Shown: positions 50,101-61,784 of the stretch, one piece after another | How the letters are laid out: each line of letters begins with the position of its first letter | Numbering within the stretch: the stretch's first letter is position 1 | DNA from: Hyposmocoma kahamanoa | Taxonomy: Eukaryota > Arthropoda > Insecta > Lepidoptera > Cosmopterigidae | DNA: 64,000 nucleotides | NCBI RefSeq assembly: GCF_003589595.1 | Contig: NW_020654422.1 | Location: 8,184,516 to 8,248,515 of the forward strand | Direction of reading: 5' to 3' | The notes under the pieces: generated by a model | Seen by the model: only the letters and a program-made list of their open reading frames with translations | What the model was told of the DNA's origin: nothing | Databases searched by the model: none | Program-made: the position numbers and the translations under genes

Positions 50101-52278
50101 TTAGCGATATAAGTAGGTATTTTTAATTCTTGCAATTACTAATACTAGGCAATTGGCTGTATGAGTTATTCCTTTGCCTGTTTACATGCAGTAATGGATT
50201 TTCATACTTACTTTGCAGGCCTTGGCCGGGAAGACGTCTCATGATCCTTAAATGACTAACTTCCCGTGTTCGTTTCTTACATTACAAACATTTCCGAGCA
50301 TGTTTAAGAAAAGATATTTATTTCCTTTGATAATTATTCGATACATATCCTATTAATTAATAATTAATTAATTTTCAATCTTGTTTCTTTATTTTTGACT
50401 AAAAATGACAAACAGCGAGAAAACTAAACACGAAGCAAAGTCGTTGGGAAAACGATTTGGTTTGTGACTTTTGTGTTTTTTCAGATTGACATTGACACGT
50501 TTGTGTACGTCTCTGACACAAACACATGGAACGACATTGCTAGCGGTAGCATTTGGTTATTTCAATTATTAATCAATTTAATAGCAGTAGAGCTCCTTCT
50601 GAAAGAGTTCATCCCGGGTATTACTGCCACCTTACCTATTTCTGCCGCCAAGCAGTAATCTGAGCATTACTGTGTTCCGGTTTTGAAGGGTAAGGGTGCT
50701 GGTGAAATTACTGGCACTTGGGACTTGTCAGCTTTTATTTTGGGTGACGGGCGAAGTGGCAGTGCCCCTAAGATCTTTTGCGATTTAAAGCTCTGCGTGG
50801 CAATGCAACTGTTATGGACAGGGAGCTTACCATCAGGCGCACGACTTGTTCGTCCCGTCACTTAATATTATAAAAAAAAATTAAAAAAAAATATTTTCAA
50901 AAAAATTATCAACTTCGAACCCTGTAATATTAACAGACTTCACATTATCTATGTCGAATTCTTATATATGAATTACCTTGGTATGACTATAACCAATTTT
51001 AATATTTTCAGGCAAGGAGTTTTACGTGTGCGATTTCAAGGGGCACTGCGTCGTCGTTTTCGATGACGAGGGCCGCTTCCTGCGTCGCATTGGGTGCGAG
51101 AATGTGACCAACTTCCCTAACGGCATCGACGTCTCCGACGCCGGCGACGTGCTTATTGGCGATTCGCATGGCAACAAGTTCCATGTTGCTGTATTCTCGC
51201 GCGATGGTGTCCTAGTCACTGAGTTCGAGTGTCCCTATGTCAAGGTAGCCATTGTTTTTTTATTGCTACAGTCTAAATTGAAATTTGTATCATTGTATAC
51301 ACGAATTTACAATGCTATCGCGTTAAACCAAAATACTACAAACCCCCAATACAGTGTTTTATAATTTTATAACAAAAATCTTTCGTCTGTTGTCAAGGCT
51401 AAACAAATTTATTAGTTTTTCAATAGACAGCTTATTTTCAAAGTCAATTATAATGGGCAGATAGAATTCTTTGAGAGTTCGTCCAGGTAAGTACTGCTAC
51501 CTTACCTATTTCTGCCGCCAAGCAGGAATGTGAGCATTACTGCGTTCCGCTTTTAAAGGGTGTGGGTGCTGGTGAAGTGAAAGCTCGTGAGACTTATCAA
51601 CTTATGTGTGGGTGATAGGCGCAGTGGCAGTACCCCTCCGATCTTTGCGTTTTAAAGCTCTGAGTGGCACTGCAACATTATGGACAGGCGTGTCGCTTAC
51701 CACCAGATACGACTTGTTCATCCTGTCATTTGGTATTATAAAACGAAAACTAATGTGCAACATAAGTTTTAAATATTGTGTTATGTTGTTAATTTGAAAA
51801 ATTATAGCTGAAAAGGTAAATTCCTTTTGTAGCATTTTCTCAATATGCTGTTTTCGATATTACAGTTTTTGTCATTGGTTTGACACGGTAGTGTTCGTCT
51901 GCGATAGATGGCGTGATTCGATTTTCTGCGAAAGTAGAAACCTGGCAAATACATAGTTAATAGTGGCACAAATACAAACTTAGTATGTTTTTATTGTTAT
52001 ACTAGTCTGAACTAAAGACTATTTGACACTACACTTAAGGTAGAGATTGTTCATTGTTTTGCTTATTGTTGATACTCTTATCTTGTTCTTGGCTGTCTAC
52101 AAACGTAGCACTCGGAACGTGACCTGAATCGATTACTGGTGGTTATTCTAAAATTAATGCTATTAATTTGCAGGTATCTCGCTGCTGTGGATTGAAGATA
52201 ACTTCTGAAGGCTACATTGTCACTCTGGCTAAGAATAATCACCATGTTCTAGTCCTCAACACCCTTTACATTGTTTGA
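47133..52278 (+). CDS. mei-P26: TRIM-NHL protein, mei-P26-like, 8 exons
   Basis: TRIM-NHL proteins bind mRNA through the NHL propeller and repress translation; mei-P26 does so in the insect germline and may act as a ubiquitin ligase through its RING. Exons: 47133-47242, 47343-47487, 47571-48939, 49014-49294, 49376-49564, 49637-49805, 51012-51244, 52174-52278; GT-AG throughout, phases agree, 866 residues. RING: CKICDD, then CLHVFCEAC, then CPIC. B-box region: [19 protein letters not shown] and [20 protein letters not shown] long charged helix (about residues 215-290) fits a coiled coil. Then a Val-Gly-rich linker and six NHL-type repeats ([45 protein letters not shown]). The end [14 protein letters not shown] is distinctive. 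The NHL sequence differs clearly from what I remember of brat and wech, so mei-P26 is the best call. AAAATGG around the start is favourable and an acceptor at 47073 implies an upstream non-coding exon. Confidence 0.82.
48595..48765 (+). repeat. Val-Gly-rich coding repeat in the TRIM-NHL linker
   Basis: Irregular repeats of GVGAV and GV(P/S/N) type ([14 protein letters not shown], then [10 protein letters not shown]) lie in exon 3, between the coiled coil and the NHL domain. Likely a flexible linker that evolves by slippage. Confidence 0.65.
50595..50868 (+). repeat. Repeat family R3, longest copy
   Basis: Runs from GAAAGAGTTCATCCCGGG through GGGTGCTGGTGAAATTACTG to CGACTTGTTCGTCCCGTCAC and a short A-rich tail. 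About 270 bp, in intron 6 of the TRIM-NHL gene. The A-rich end fits a retroposed SINE or the 3' end of a LINE; no clear tRNA boxes were seen. Confidence 0.7.
51465..51740 (+). repeat. Repeat family R3, plus-strand copy
   Basis: Same order as 50595-50868 (GAGAGTTCGTCCAGGTAAGT, TACCTTACCTATTTCTGCCG, CGACTTGTTCATCCTGTCA), in the next intron of the same gene. The two copies are clearly diverged, so they were inserted separately or duplicated long ago. Confidence 0.7.
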
Positions 52279-55200
52279 GGAGTAACTCGATGGCTGTAAG
52301 TCTGCATACTACGAGATCTCACATTTATTCCCTATATTTTATATTTTAATTGCTGTTTTTTACAAAGCTTAACATTTTTGCTAAACCAGTATTTGACTAC
52401 ATTTTTCGTTATTTTGTGTTGAATTTCACTTTAGTCTGATTTTTAATATTGTACTTTATTCACGGGCAGTGGTGATTCGGTTCGCGGCTTGTGTCGATCG
52501 CTAGCGGGCGCAGCTTCCGTAGGACACGATGTTAAGCCACTGCTTGTGGGTAGATCTTATGAGTCATTGTTTCCAAAGTACTGATACTTGTATATTTTTT
52601 GGGTTTGTTCATCTCTCATTTTACACGGTTGCATTTAGTTATAGTAACGCAAAATCCAAAGTTTAGTGTTATAATATTGAACTTCTTTATTTTTATTGTA
52701 GCCCAGTCAATAGAGACTATAGTTTTTAGGTGTATTTGGTTATAGAGTTTCAATACGTATATTGATATTTAAGCCTTAGTGTGTCATCCTAAAATAAGTA
52801 TAAAACGTCTTAATGTTTATTCTCGAACCGGGTTAAGATAAGAAACTTGTAACCAATTTAAACCAAAAAATCCCATTGACTGGACTAGTATTTTGTTTCT
52901 AAATTTAGCAGCTGGTATGGTTCCTAGTTCGAGTGAAGTTATAATACATGTCAATTAGAGGACTGCGTGGGAGTGTCGCCTCACAATTCGAATCGTAATT
53001 TTCTCTAAAATTCTTGTTTGTTGATATACATACTTTTAATGACATCATCTTGAGATATCAGTCATGCGCTTGGTAGTGAACAAATGAACGCACAATTGAG
53101 TTTGTTAAAAATTAGTGCTGTTGACCAAAGGAGGCGACACTAAAATAACGTGCCATCTAGTTTAGGTTAATATCGTATACAATATTATATATTGTCCGTT
53201 AAAATATATTTACCATTTACAGAATTCTTGTGTCTATACAAAATGTTTTTCATGTACTCTTGTTTTGAGAGCCTATTACATATTTGAAGTATATTTCACG
53301 TTTAGGCTATTATAAAATGGTTCATTTAAAATTTATGCCCAAATAATAATGAACCATCACAATCCTATATAATTGGGAACCCACTGTAACTTTGCAATAA
53401 TTTTGTACAAGGTATGTTAATGATGGATAGTTAAGCGGTTTATGTGGCATCTTCATGTATATTCAGGCAAAAGTTCAAAATTTTCGAAGTACAAAAGGCC
53501 TAGAGACCAATGGAAAGGAATTATTAGTTCGTGATGTTTTAAGGTTTGTGGGACATCCACTTTACAAAGCCATATTAGTGTTGCTAGTTTCTGTTGCGAC
53601 ACACGCATTTATTGTTAAAAAACGTTCCTTTGGCAAGGTATAAACCCTTGGTTGTGTGCGAATTGTTATAGTATTCAACCATTTGGGAATCCGCGATCGC
53701 AAAGGCACTTAACTATTTATGTACTATACATGAATTTGCCATTATAAACGTTTTATTTCTACACACGATATGTTTGACATTCGTATACAGTTCGCCAAAA
53801 ATATATATTTTTGTAACTATCCACATTTTAATATTCAAAATTGAGATTCATAGTTTTCTAGACATTAGATACGAAAAAATATATATACATATATATATAT
53901 ACGGTATATAAAATGCGATATCATATTTAGAATTTCACTTATTGATGTCCCTATAGGTCACTTAATGCGTATTTATAAGTGGGACACATAATATTCAGCA
54001 CCTTGATAATAATATGGTAATAAGTCTATCTATATTATTGTAAATTCATAGCTAATGTTCAGATACATTTTTCACTGTATCAGAATACAAGCAAATTCAT
54101 GAATTATAAATAGTCTTCCAACTGTGATTAGGCTTTTTGGCAAAATTTATCCGCATGGGAAACATGGATTCCTAGTTTTGTTATTTTCGCTAATAGTAGC
54201 AATAATGTAGATTAATGTGTAAATTTCAGCCAATGGTTTTGCTTTTTACTATACCGTACAAATAACACATTGTACTGTGTGAACGGATTATACCACTTTA
54301 TTCAATACGGAAATAGTACTTAACCAGACCACCTAGAAATTAATGTGATATTTTTAACATATTCTTTCTTTCGTCGTCGTCGTTCATATATTAATTAGAA
54401 AATAAAGTACTTGCTCTCTAATTTTACGATTCCTAAAATTGCATAAACAGTATGAATTAAATACAAATAACGTGTAGAAAGTTAATTCGTGGCAATGTAT
54501 TCAGTATTGTGTGGCTGAGCCATATTATTATCATCCAATATTCTTATCATACAGTTCACAAGCTACGGAAGTATTTGTACTTAATTAGTAATATTATATT
54601 TATTTTGTCGTGTATTGGGGTAAGTCTACAAATTCCAATACACTCGCAACATTTAATGTGATATGAGCAATAATAGAGAGACATAATGAACCAACATTTA
54701 AGACTTACATGACTCAATACTTTGAAAGACACGTCTACGGGTCGTGGGTTGCAAGCGAGGGGTGCGCGGTTGCGGGCGCGGCCGAACCGAGGGGCGAACG
54801 GAACAAGGAGCGCGAATTGTAAAAGCCAGTGATAAGTTGAACTTGACGTTGAGTCTGAATCCTCTATTAATTAGTGAGTAACTTTTTGGTTTATTTTTCA
54901 TATTGTTTTTAAGTTATTTGTTTCAGGATTTTTGTCCCGATAGTATTAGGGAATTTTATTTTCTTTATTTTAACTAGGTTTAAAATACCCCTCACGAATG
55001 AGTAGGTGATTAATACTCTTGATTTTGTCATTTTACTGTTTTGTTTAATTTTTATTATTTGTTCTGGGCCTATATTTAAATAGTATTTTTGGCCAGTGTG
55101 TTTAGGCCTTTAGAGTTACGAATTTTTACTGCCAAATTATTTTCTTACGATATTTGTGCATGCACATAGTAATTATTTTATTGTATGATATTTGTAAAAA

Positions 55201-58200
55201 ATTAGTTACTAATAATTATTGTTGCCAATTTTTTTTTGTTTTATTAATATTCAGGGTTTAAAAATATTATAATGTTCAATTTTTGATTTGTCAATGATCA
55301 AAATTATTGTGTGTTAGTCAAGTAAAATTAACCGAAATAGAACTTATTAATGCCCCAAAGGGAGCGTTTGACGCTATTAATAATATCGCTTTAGGGTTGC
55401 ATAAAAATTATTAAAAAAGTGGTGTGATAAGTTTTGGATAATTTTACAAATTATACTATTTTGTGTGTGAATTCCAATATTATTAAATTCGAAGTTGAAT
55501 AATATCGTATATATGTGTAAAATTATAATATTATTCAGTCCTATTATTGAAAGTATTATATTGTATCATTTATACCTCTCGCATTTGTTTTCGTGATACC
55601 TCGTTGACAATGTTTCCTTTGTTCTTGCCATGTATCTTATGTAGGGTTCGGTAGACATTTTTGTAGATTTAGTATTTTCAATTTGAATATACACAACAGT
55701 ATCACAAGTTTGCCTATACGGTGGTGTTGTTTAGAGATGTTTATTAGCGGTTGGTGCGGGCCGGCGGCTATTCGCCGCGTCTGCTTGGCTGTATATTCTT
55801 GCTGTAGCAAGTAAGCACTTTGTCATGGGATAATGGCAGGTCAAATGGTATCTATTGTCCATTGACATTACTCGATAATAATTGTATCATTAGAGTACAT
55901 TACAGTAGCCTTTCTCGAGAATCTTAAAAGTTACCTATATACACTTTAAAGCAATTTTGGTAAAATATATTTCTCTTGAATCTATATTCCCTTATGTATC
56001 CAGCAATAAATTACTTCAGTAGTTGTAGTATCGCCTTATGTGACACTGGATATGGTGTTTCCTTCGCATCGTTTATGTGCGTGTGTGAAGAATAATTGAG
56101 ACCGAAAGCGGCAAGAACAGGCTGCCAAGGGATGCCCACCTGGTGTCAAGTAAGGTGATAGTGTAGGGTTCGCAGCGCACAAGGTGAGCTCTAATGTTAC
56201 CCTCCCTATTGGAGGTGGGCGTTTTGCCTATGTTGTGGCACCAAGCACAGCTCGTTGGTTTCGGTGGAGTATGGTGGCATTTAGATTTATTAAATTCCGT
56301 ATTAATTAAAATTGCAATATTTAACCGTAAGTGGAGTTAAAGAAAAGTTTTGCTGTCACCTCGTATCGCATTATATTACCATCTTAAAAGACGCCATGTT
56401 AATGATTGAAAACGTCTATTCTTCACCCATTTCACCGTTTCAGTCTCCACTGTATTAAAACAACATTAATAATAATAATAATAAGGTTGTGAGCTCTATT
56501 CCCATTGGAAGTTTTAAGCCACATGTGTGCTTGTGCAATAATATCACAGTTTGGATCTAGGCTTTTAAATTATTATAGATTATATACATTGTTGAGCTGA
56601 TTATAAAAATTTAATATATTATTATACCTTTTAATATTGTTAAAGAATTCTAATTGCATTCCACATCTTAAGAGTGAACGAATTTGAGACGACCGTTTTC
56701 AATCTACATTATACAAGATATTTTTTTTACAATTGTAGGATTATTAGCAGTTGCCAATGTTTTTTTCCTTTAGTCAGTAAAAGTACAAATATTTTAATAT
56801 ACAATTCTTGGTATTTACGTATTGTAGTGATCTTATTTTTTATTAATTCTATAACTATAAGCATAATCTTTTCACATAAGCGGCCATTTAGATGTTTCTT
56901 ATCTCACAAATTATACAGTAAACAACAAAACATATCATACCGAATCAATTTAGTTTACATGTAAATTGTCTACAACTCCTGATTTTCTCATTGTTTTTTT
57001 AGATTTACTGTAACATGGCTATTTTCTTTTGTTTTCAAATTAGTCGTAAGTATATTCTTAGGATACACCGCATTAAGTTTCTTGTCATTTTTATATTGAA
57101 CATAAATGTGAAATTTATTGTAATAATTTGTGTGAAAGGTGCATGTTCCATGTGCATATTTTAATTTTTGATCCAAAGATTTCGTTGATTATTCCTTATT
57201 GATTGTAATTAATTTAAGTCTCACGATATTGAAATGACATTTGTGGAGTGTGCATTGGTATTTGATACTAGGATTAACATGAATTTTTCTGTAGAGTTGG
57301 TGCAGCCGAGCAATCTCTACTATATTCTCTTAAGAGTATATTGCTCAATTTAGTTCTGTTAATATTTTAAAATTAGGTGTAGTCCACGTGGAGAGTTATG
57401 TATGACAGTGGACATCAGTGACACGAAATTATATCTAATAGACAATACCCTCCGTGAAGATTTGAGAACATTGTAAAGTTAAAGTTTTATTAGATGTAGT
57501 TGTTTGCCTTCACGGCAGCCTTAGAGCTACAGGGGCATAGCAGCATCAGCACACGAGGCGCGACCATTATTCTAAGCTGTACTTCGCAATGATGTCACTT
57601 TCCTGTTCTAAGCTTCTTCAGATTACTCCACTTACAGTAAAATTTTAATAACATATCTTTTCTTCATCCGTACTGGCAGTGGCAATAATGTTTTCAGCAA
57701 ACTTGTGTGATGGTGTTAGCTGTACGACTATACTGTTTTGCCTCACAGTCAACGAAAATTGTTATGTAATCCATACAGGAGTCTCTGCTGCATTGTGCCT
57801 AGATCTTAGAAGTTAATGGTATCAAGGTAGAGTTAATCTCAAATATTTTGGCTCTTTGAATATTCCATGATATTATTTTGTTTTCATGAAAATGTATTTA
57901 CATTATATACATTCATACACTTAGTAATATTGTATACATGAATATACATTGCGTGGTTTGTAATTTGATGTTTAATTTTATTATAAGATAAGATGCCCAA
58001 CTGGTTACGTCTGTCCACGGCACGGGAACTTTAGGGGAATTGATCGTATTGGGTGTTGTCTCTTGTACCGAACCAGTGTAGTAGTTTCGTGTGTGTATGG
58101 TGGACAGGGTTTTGTTTGTTTCAACTAGTTGCACATCTTACTTTGACCAAATTCATTCTCCGCTGAAGTTACTTGGGAATTTAGACATTAGTCTTAGTGC

Positions 58201-59300
58201 ACTCTGTTCTTGTTTTATAGGAGTGCAGGTTTTCACGTGACCTTAGCGGCTTCTTAATAATTATAAGTTTATTATTATTATATTATTATTATCGTGAACT
58301 GTGGCCAGGACAACAACAGCTCAGAGCAGTGTATTTCAGAGCCTGCCTAAAATATATTTTTGTCATGATTTTATTTAGGTATATATATACATGTTATTAT
58401 TCACATATTACAGTTTTCTCAATATTAGCTTGTATTTTAATTAAGAAATAATCATATTTAACATTGCCAGGTGATCAGCAACCTGCACTTTAATATTTTT
58501 GGAAACTATTGAACTTAAATTGTACTGACTTTATAAATATATTTACTTCAATAAAGATTTTCCATGCCACTAAATGGATGTTTCAATTCAGTTTCCAAAT
58601 AAATAGACGTTATTACATTTTACAACAGTTTATTCCATAAACTTTTAGCATATACAATTAGGTAACTAAGGAATAGGCACAATTAATAATCAAAACGTGC
58701 CACAAATATATACGTATCACAAATGACTTAATCGCAAAACCATTTCGTATTATGTCCAATCCAAGGCATTGCTTAGATGTGTACACTGTACGTCGCCGAG
58801 TGTCTCCGCGCGCGCTGTGTGGCCGTTTATTGGTGGTCCTACCATTGACTGGTGACTTTAATCTTATTTTGTTGAATGTAGTAATAAATGTTTGGCAATC
58901 AGCGCAAAAGTAGTGTAACATTACATGTTATTTCTACAATATTACTTTCTATAATATACGGACATGTATTGTCAACACATCGAATAGGGTTTTTGTTTAA
59001 TTTCAATACTCTCAGATATTTTGTGAACAATTGTAGTTTTCTGCTGTATTGCTAATCCGTCGAACCCAAGAATCTGCCCAATCGATCGAGGTCGACCAAG
59101 TCTGTCGAATAGCGAATGTGTCGAATAACAAATCTATTGAATCCAGATTTTGTCTTATACTGACCAAGTGAATTTGCGTACTAAGTATGTGTTTTATAAA
59201 ATATACAGATCATGAGCTGAAATAAAGTTTCAAAGCAATGCGAAGTACGTTGTAAGATATTCGGTAAGTGCCTCTGTCTGGAGATTTTTTTATGAACTTG
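52279..59300. other. Gene-free stretch after the TRIM-NHL gene
   Basis: About 7 kb of AT-rich DNA with no conserved coding segment. GCTGTAAGTCTGC, a good splice donor, starts 15 bases after the stop codon. AATAAA with a downstream T-rich tract lies at 58550-58555. A long or spliced 3' UTR is plausible because mei-P26 transcripts in flies have long 3' UTRs, but this is inference. Confidence 0.5.
58550..58555 (+). terminator. Candidate distal poly(A) signal
   Basis: AATAAA followed by GATTTTCC, 6.3 kb past the TRIM-NHL stop, near the end of the repeat-poor stretch. Assignment to that gene is a guess. Confidence 0.25.
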
Positions 59301-59329
59301 AGTGTGATGAAAACGCAGAGTAGAAATGG

Positions 59330-59545
59330 GAGGAGAGCCTGGAGATAGTTGACCAGTATCTTTATATTGAACATATTCTAGATTTCCGAAAAAAGTATCT
59401 GCAAAAGGAGATTACAAAACGCGTACATTTTGTATGAACTGAATTCGGTGAGTTGAACATCCTGAAATCGGTTGAATCCTCAATAGGTTTAGAAGACGCA
59501 CTTATCGAAATGATGTGTCCTGCCTGCTATTTCCGATCACCACGT
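59330..59545 (+). pseudogene. RTE-type LINE reverse transcriptase fragment, decayed
   Basis: Plus-strand frames give LEIVDQYLYLEHI, then KKYLQKEITKRVHFV and TEFGELNILKS, with stops between. This order resembles the RTE reverse-transcriptase block V-x-x-Y-x-Y-L-G, I-x-x-R-I, W-x-x-F-G. It ends where similarity is lost, about 140 bases before the next LINE. Confidence 0.45.
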
Positions 59546-59687
59546 TGCCTAGACATGAACGCTTCCACAGAAGACTTTGTACAGAAGAGACCAATGAAAC
59601 CTGACACGCTCGCCAATGTTATTTGTAACGAATTCCCATTAATCGATTTTTTCGGCCGACGTGTTATTTGGTGGTCGTGTTTGTGAC

Positions 59688-60386
59688 TTTTTTTTTTTTT
59701 TTTTTTATACATGACAGGCAAAAGACTCCCCTCCACCTGATGTTAAGTGGAAAGTGGTATCCAAACGCGAAGGAACCTAGTGCAGCGATGGAATCCTCAC
59801 TGCACTAGCCACCTCCACCCTGCCTGCCTACAATATGCCTCTTCACGCCTCGTTTGAAGGACCCCATATTATAAGAGGGAGGGAAGACATGTGCCGGAAG
59901 GGAGTTCCATTTGTCAACCGTGCGGCAGAGAAAGGAGCCACCGAACCTTTTAGTATGCGATGGAATGCGGCAGGTAGTGAAACGGTGACTACGAAGGCCA
60001 GCACGCGTACTTCTGAGCAGGAACGGGGAAGGGGGGATGAGGTTGAACAGCTCTTTAGAGCACTCACCATGGTACATGCGGTAAAAGGCGCTAAGCGATG
60101 CAACATCTCTACGCAGTTGCAGAGGTTCAAGGCGTGATGAGACCTCTTCGTCGCCTATGATTCGAGTAGCACGACGCTGTAATTTATCGAAGGCATCGAG
60201 TAAGTACTTGGCGGAGCCGTCCCACAAGTGCGAACAATACTCAACGCAAGACCGGACCTGTGTTTTGTACAGCAGGCATAACTGGTCCGGCGTGAAAAAA
60301 CGTCGCACCTTGTTCAGGACTCCGAGTTTCCGTGAGGCTGTTTTGATCACTGATTCGATGTTGCACCTTGGATTCAAATCACAGAA
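59688..60386 (-). mobile_element. 5'-truncated LINE (Jockey/CR1 type) with poly(A) tail
   Basis: On the minus strand an open frame (60377 to 59805, 190 residues) encodes the end of a reverse transcriptase: ASRKLGVLNKVRRFFTP, KTQVRSCVEYCSHLWDGSAK, DKLQRRATRIIGD, FYRMYHGECSKELFNL. After the stop comes a 98-bp untranslated end and a 19-base poly(A) tail (T run 59688-59706 on the plus strand). The start lies in the middle of the RT domain, typical of 5' truncation during retroposition. The frame is unbroken, so the insertion is young compared with its neighbours. No clear target duplication was found. Confidence 0.85.
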
Positions 60387-60876
60387 CTGAAGTTGCGCTT
60401 GTGTTATTTACTTTATTTTATGCGGAAGTAGGGTGGGAAATATTTAACACCAGCGCAAAACTATTTTGCACGATTTAAAACCTTCACTTACAGCGCAGCA
60501 CTTACTCAGAGCCGTGACGACACGTGGATTAAAACTACAACCAAATGGTGGCCTATATCCAACAGTGGATAGTGATGATAAATACCATTTTATATATAGG
60601 CTATAATATTTAAAATGTCACGATGGCTGCAGGTAACATTAAAGTCATATAATAAATCGACACCGAACCCATTAATTTTTAAATATAAGTTTTTGATTGA
60701 ATTATGATTCGGTAGTTCTATGAAGCACTAGTCACCTGATCTATCCGGGGTCGGTGGTACTGCTAACTATACGTTGCCTTGGATGTGTAGACATTCTTGG
60801 TTAGTTGTGGAATGTTTAAGATTATGTTATAACTATACACCAAGCTTCTACTGCCGCTCTAACGTTTCAATTTAGG

Positions 60877-60956
60877 TATCACGGACAGCCCTCTATGCAA
60901 AGCGTGCATGGAGGAGGAGGAAACGGCCGCGCACATCCTACTAGAGTGCTCCGGCG
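60877..60956 (+). pseudogene. LINE C-terminal zinc-knuckle fragment
   Basis: ITDSPLCKACMEEEETAAH followed by ILLECSGA is the C-x-x-C...H-x-x-x-x-C motif found after the reverse transcriptase in R1/Jockey-type LINEs. It is cut at 60956/60957 by the Transib element. The left end fades out near 60877. Confidence 0.65.
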
Positions 60957-60995
60957 CACTATGGAAAATGATAGAACAACGGCATATCAAAAATC
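60957..60995 (+). promoter_or_regulatory. Transib left terminal repeat, resembles a 23-RSS
   Basis: Heptamer CACTATG (5 of 7 against CACAGTG), spacer of 23 bp, nonamer TCAAAAATC (7 of 9 against ACAAAAACC). This is the presumed transposase binding and cutting site. Similarity of Transib ends to recombination signals is established; this copy shows it clearly. Confidence 0.75.
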
Positions 60996-61784
60996 GTTTT
61001 TACTTAAGTCGTTATTGACGCACTTTAATTTTTTTTAATTGTATTAGAGTGGTACTTTAATATAATGTAGTAATTTTGCGTGAATTGCATTTGGAATACG
61101 TATTTTTTAATGTGAGAAATTGTAATTCGTAAGAATGTCTATTTCAGGTCTGTTCGCTTCAATACTTTAAATTTCATTTCTTTCAAAAACTTGTGCGAAT
61201 AGGTATATATAAAGTGTTATGCATTTCTAAAAAGCCCATAGTATATAGATTTTAAAGCAATTATAATGTTGTGGATTGTTTGATTATTTTTCTATAAAAA
61301 AAAATACAAAAAATGAGGGAAAAAAAAGGTACGTATTTGAAATTCATCGAGACTTGACAGTTACCGATGTCTCCCGGTGCTTTACATTTGGTGTTGTTTT
61401 ATAGCTCAGATATTCATAAATAACATTAAACTATTTATCTTTATCTATTATCTATAAAATCAGCGGATACGTGCGGTTTTAGAAGTTATCGCGAAAACTA
61501 CGATATAAGTCAAGAAACGGAAAACCGCTATCTATTGTGGTTTCTTATGTTGTACTATTGAATTGATTAGTTTGCGGTATATTTCAATAAATTATAGGTA
61601 TTTATTGATAACGGCGTTTTGTCTACATTTTGCACTTGTTTTGTGGTACTACCTTAATCAACAAAATGCACACTACCCTCTTTTATGAAATTATATAAGA
61701 GTGAATTAATTTAATAAAGCTATTACAAATTGATATAAAACTAAACAGACGTTTGATTGTTACGTATCATCACTGAATTTCAAA

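Noticed and set aside
50464..50658. Possible exon after TTTTTTCAG in TRIM-NHL intron 6
   Set aside because: The neighbouring exons join in phase without it and complete an NHL repeat; the frame then runs into an R3 repeat.
59453..59686. 77-residue plus-strand frame
   Set aside because: Left part is a decayed RTE fragment and the rest ends in the poly(T) of the adjacent LINE; no evidence for a host gene.
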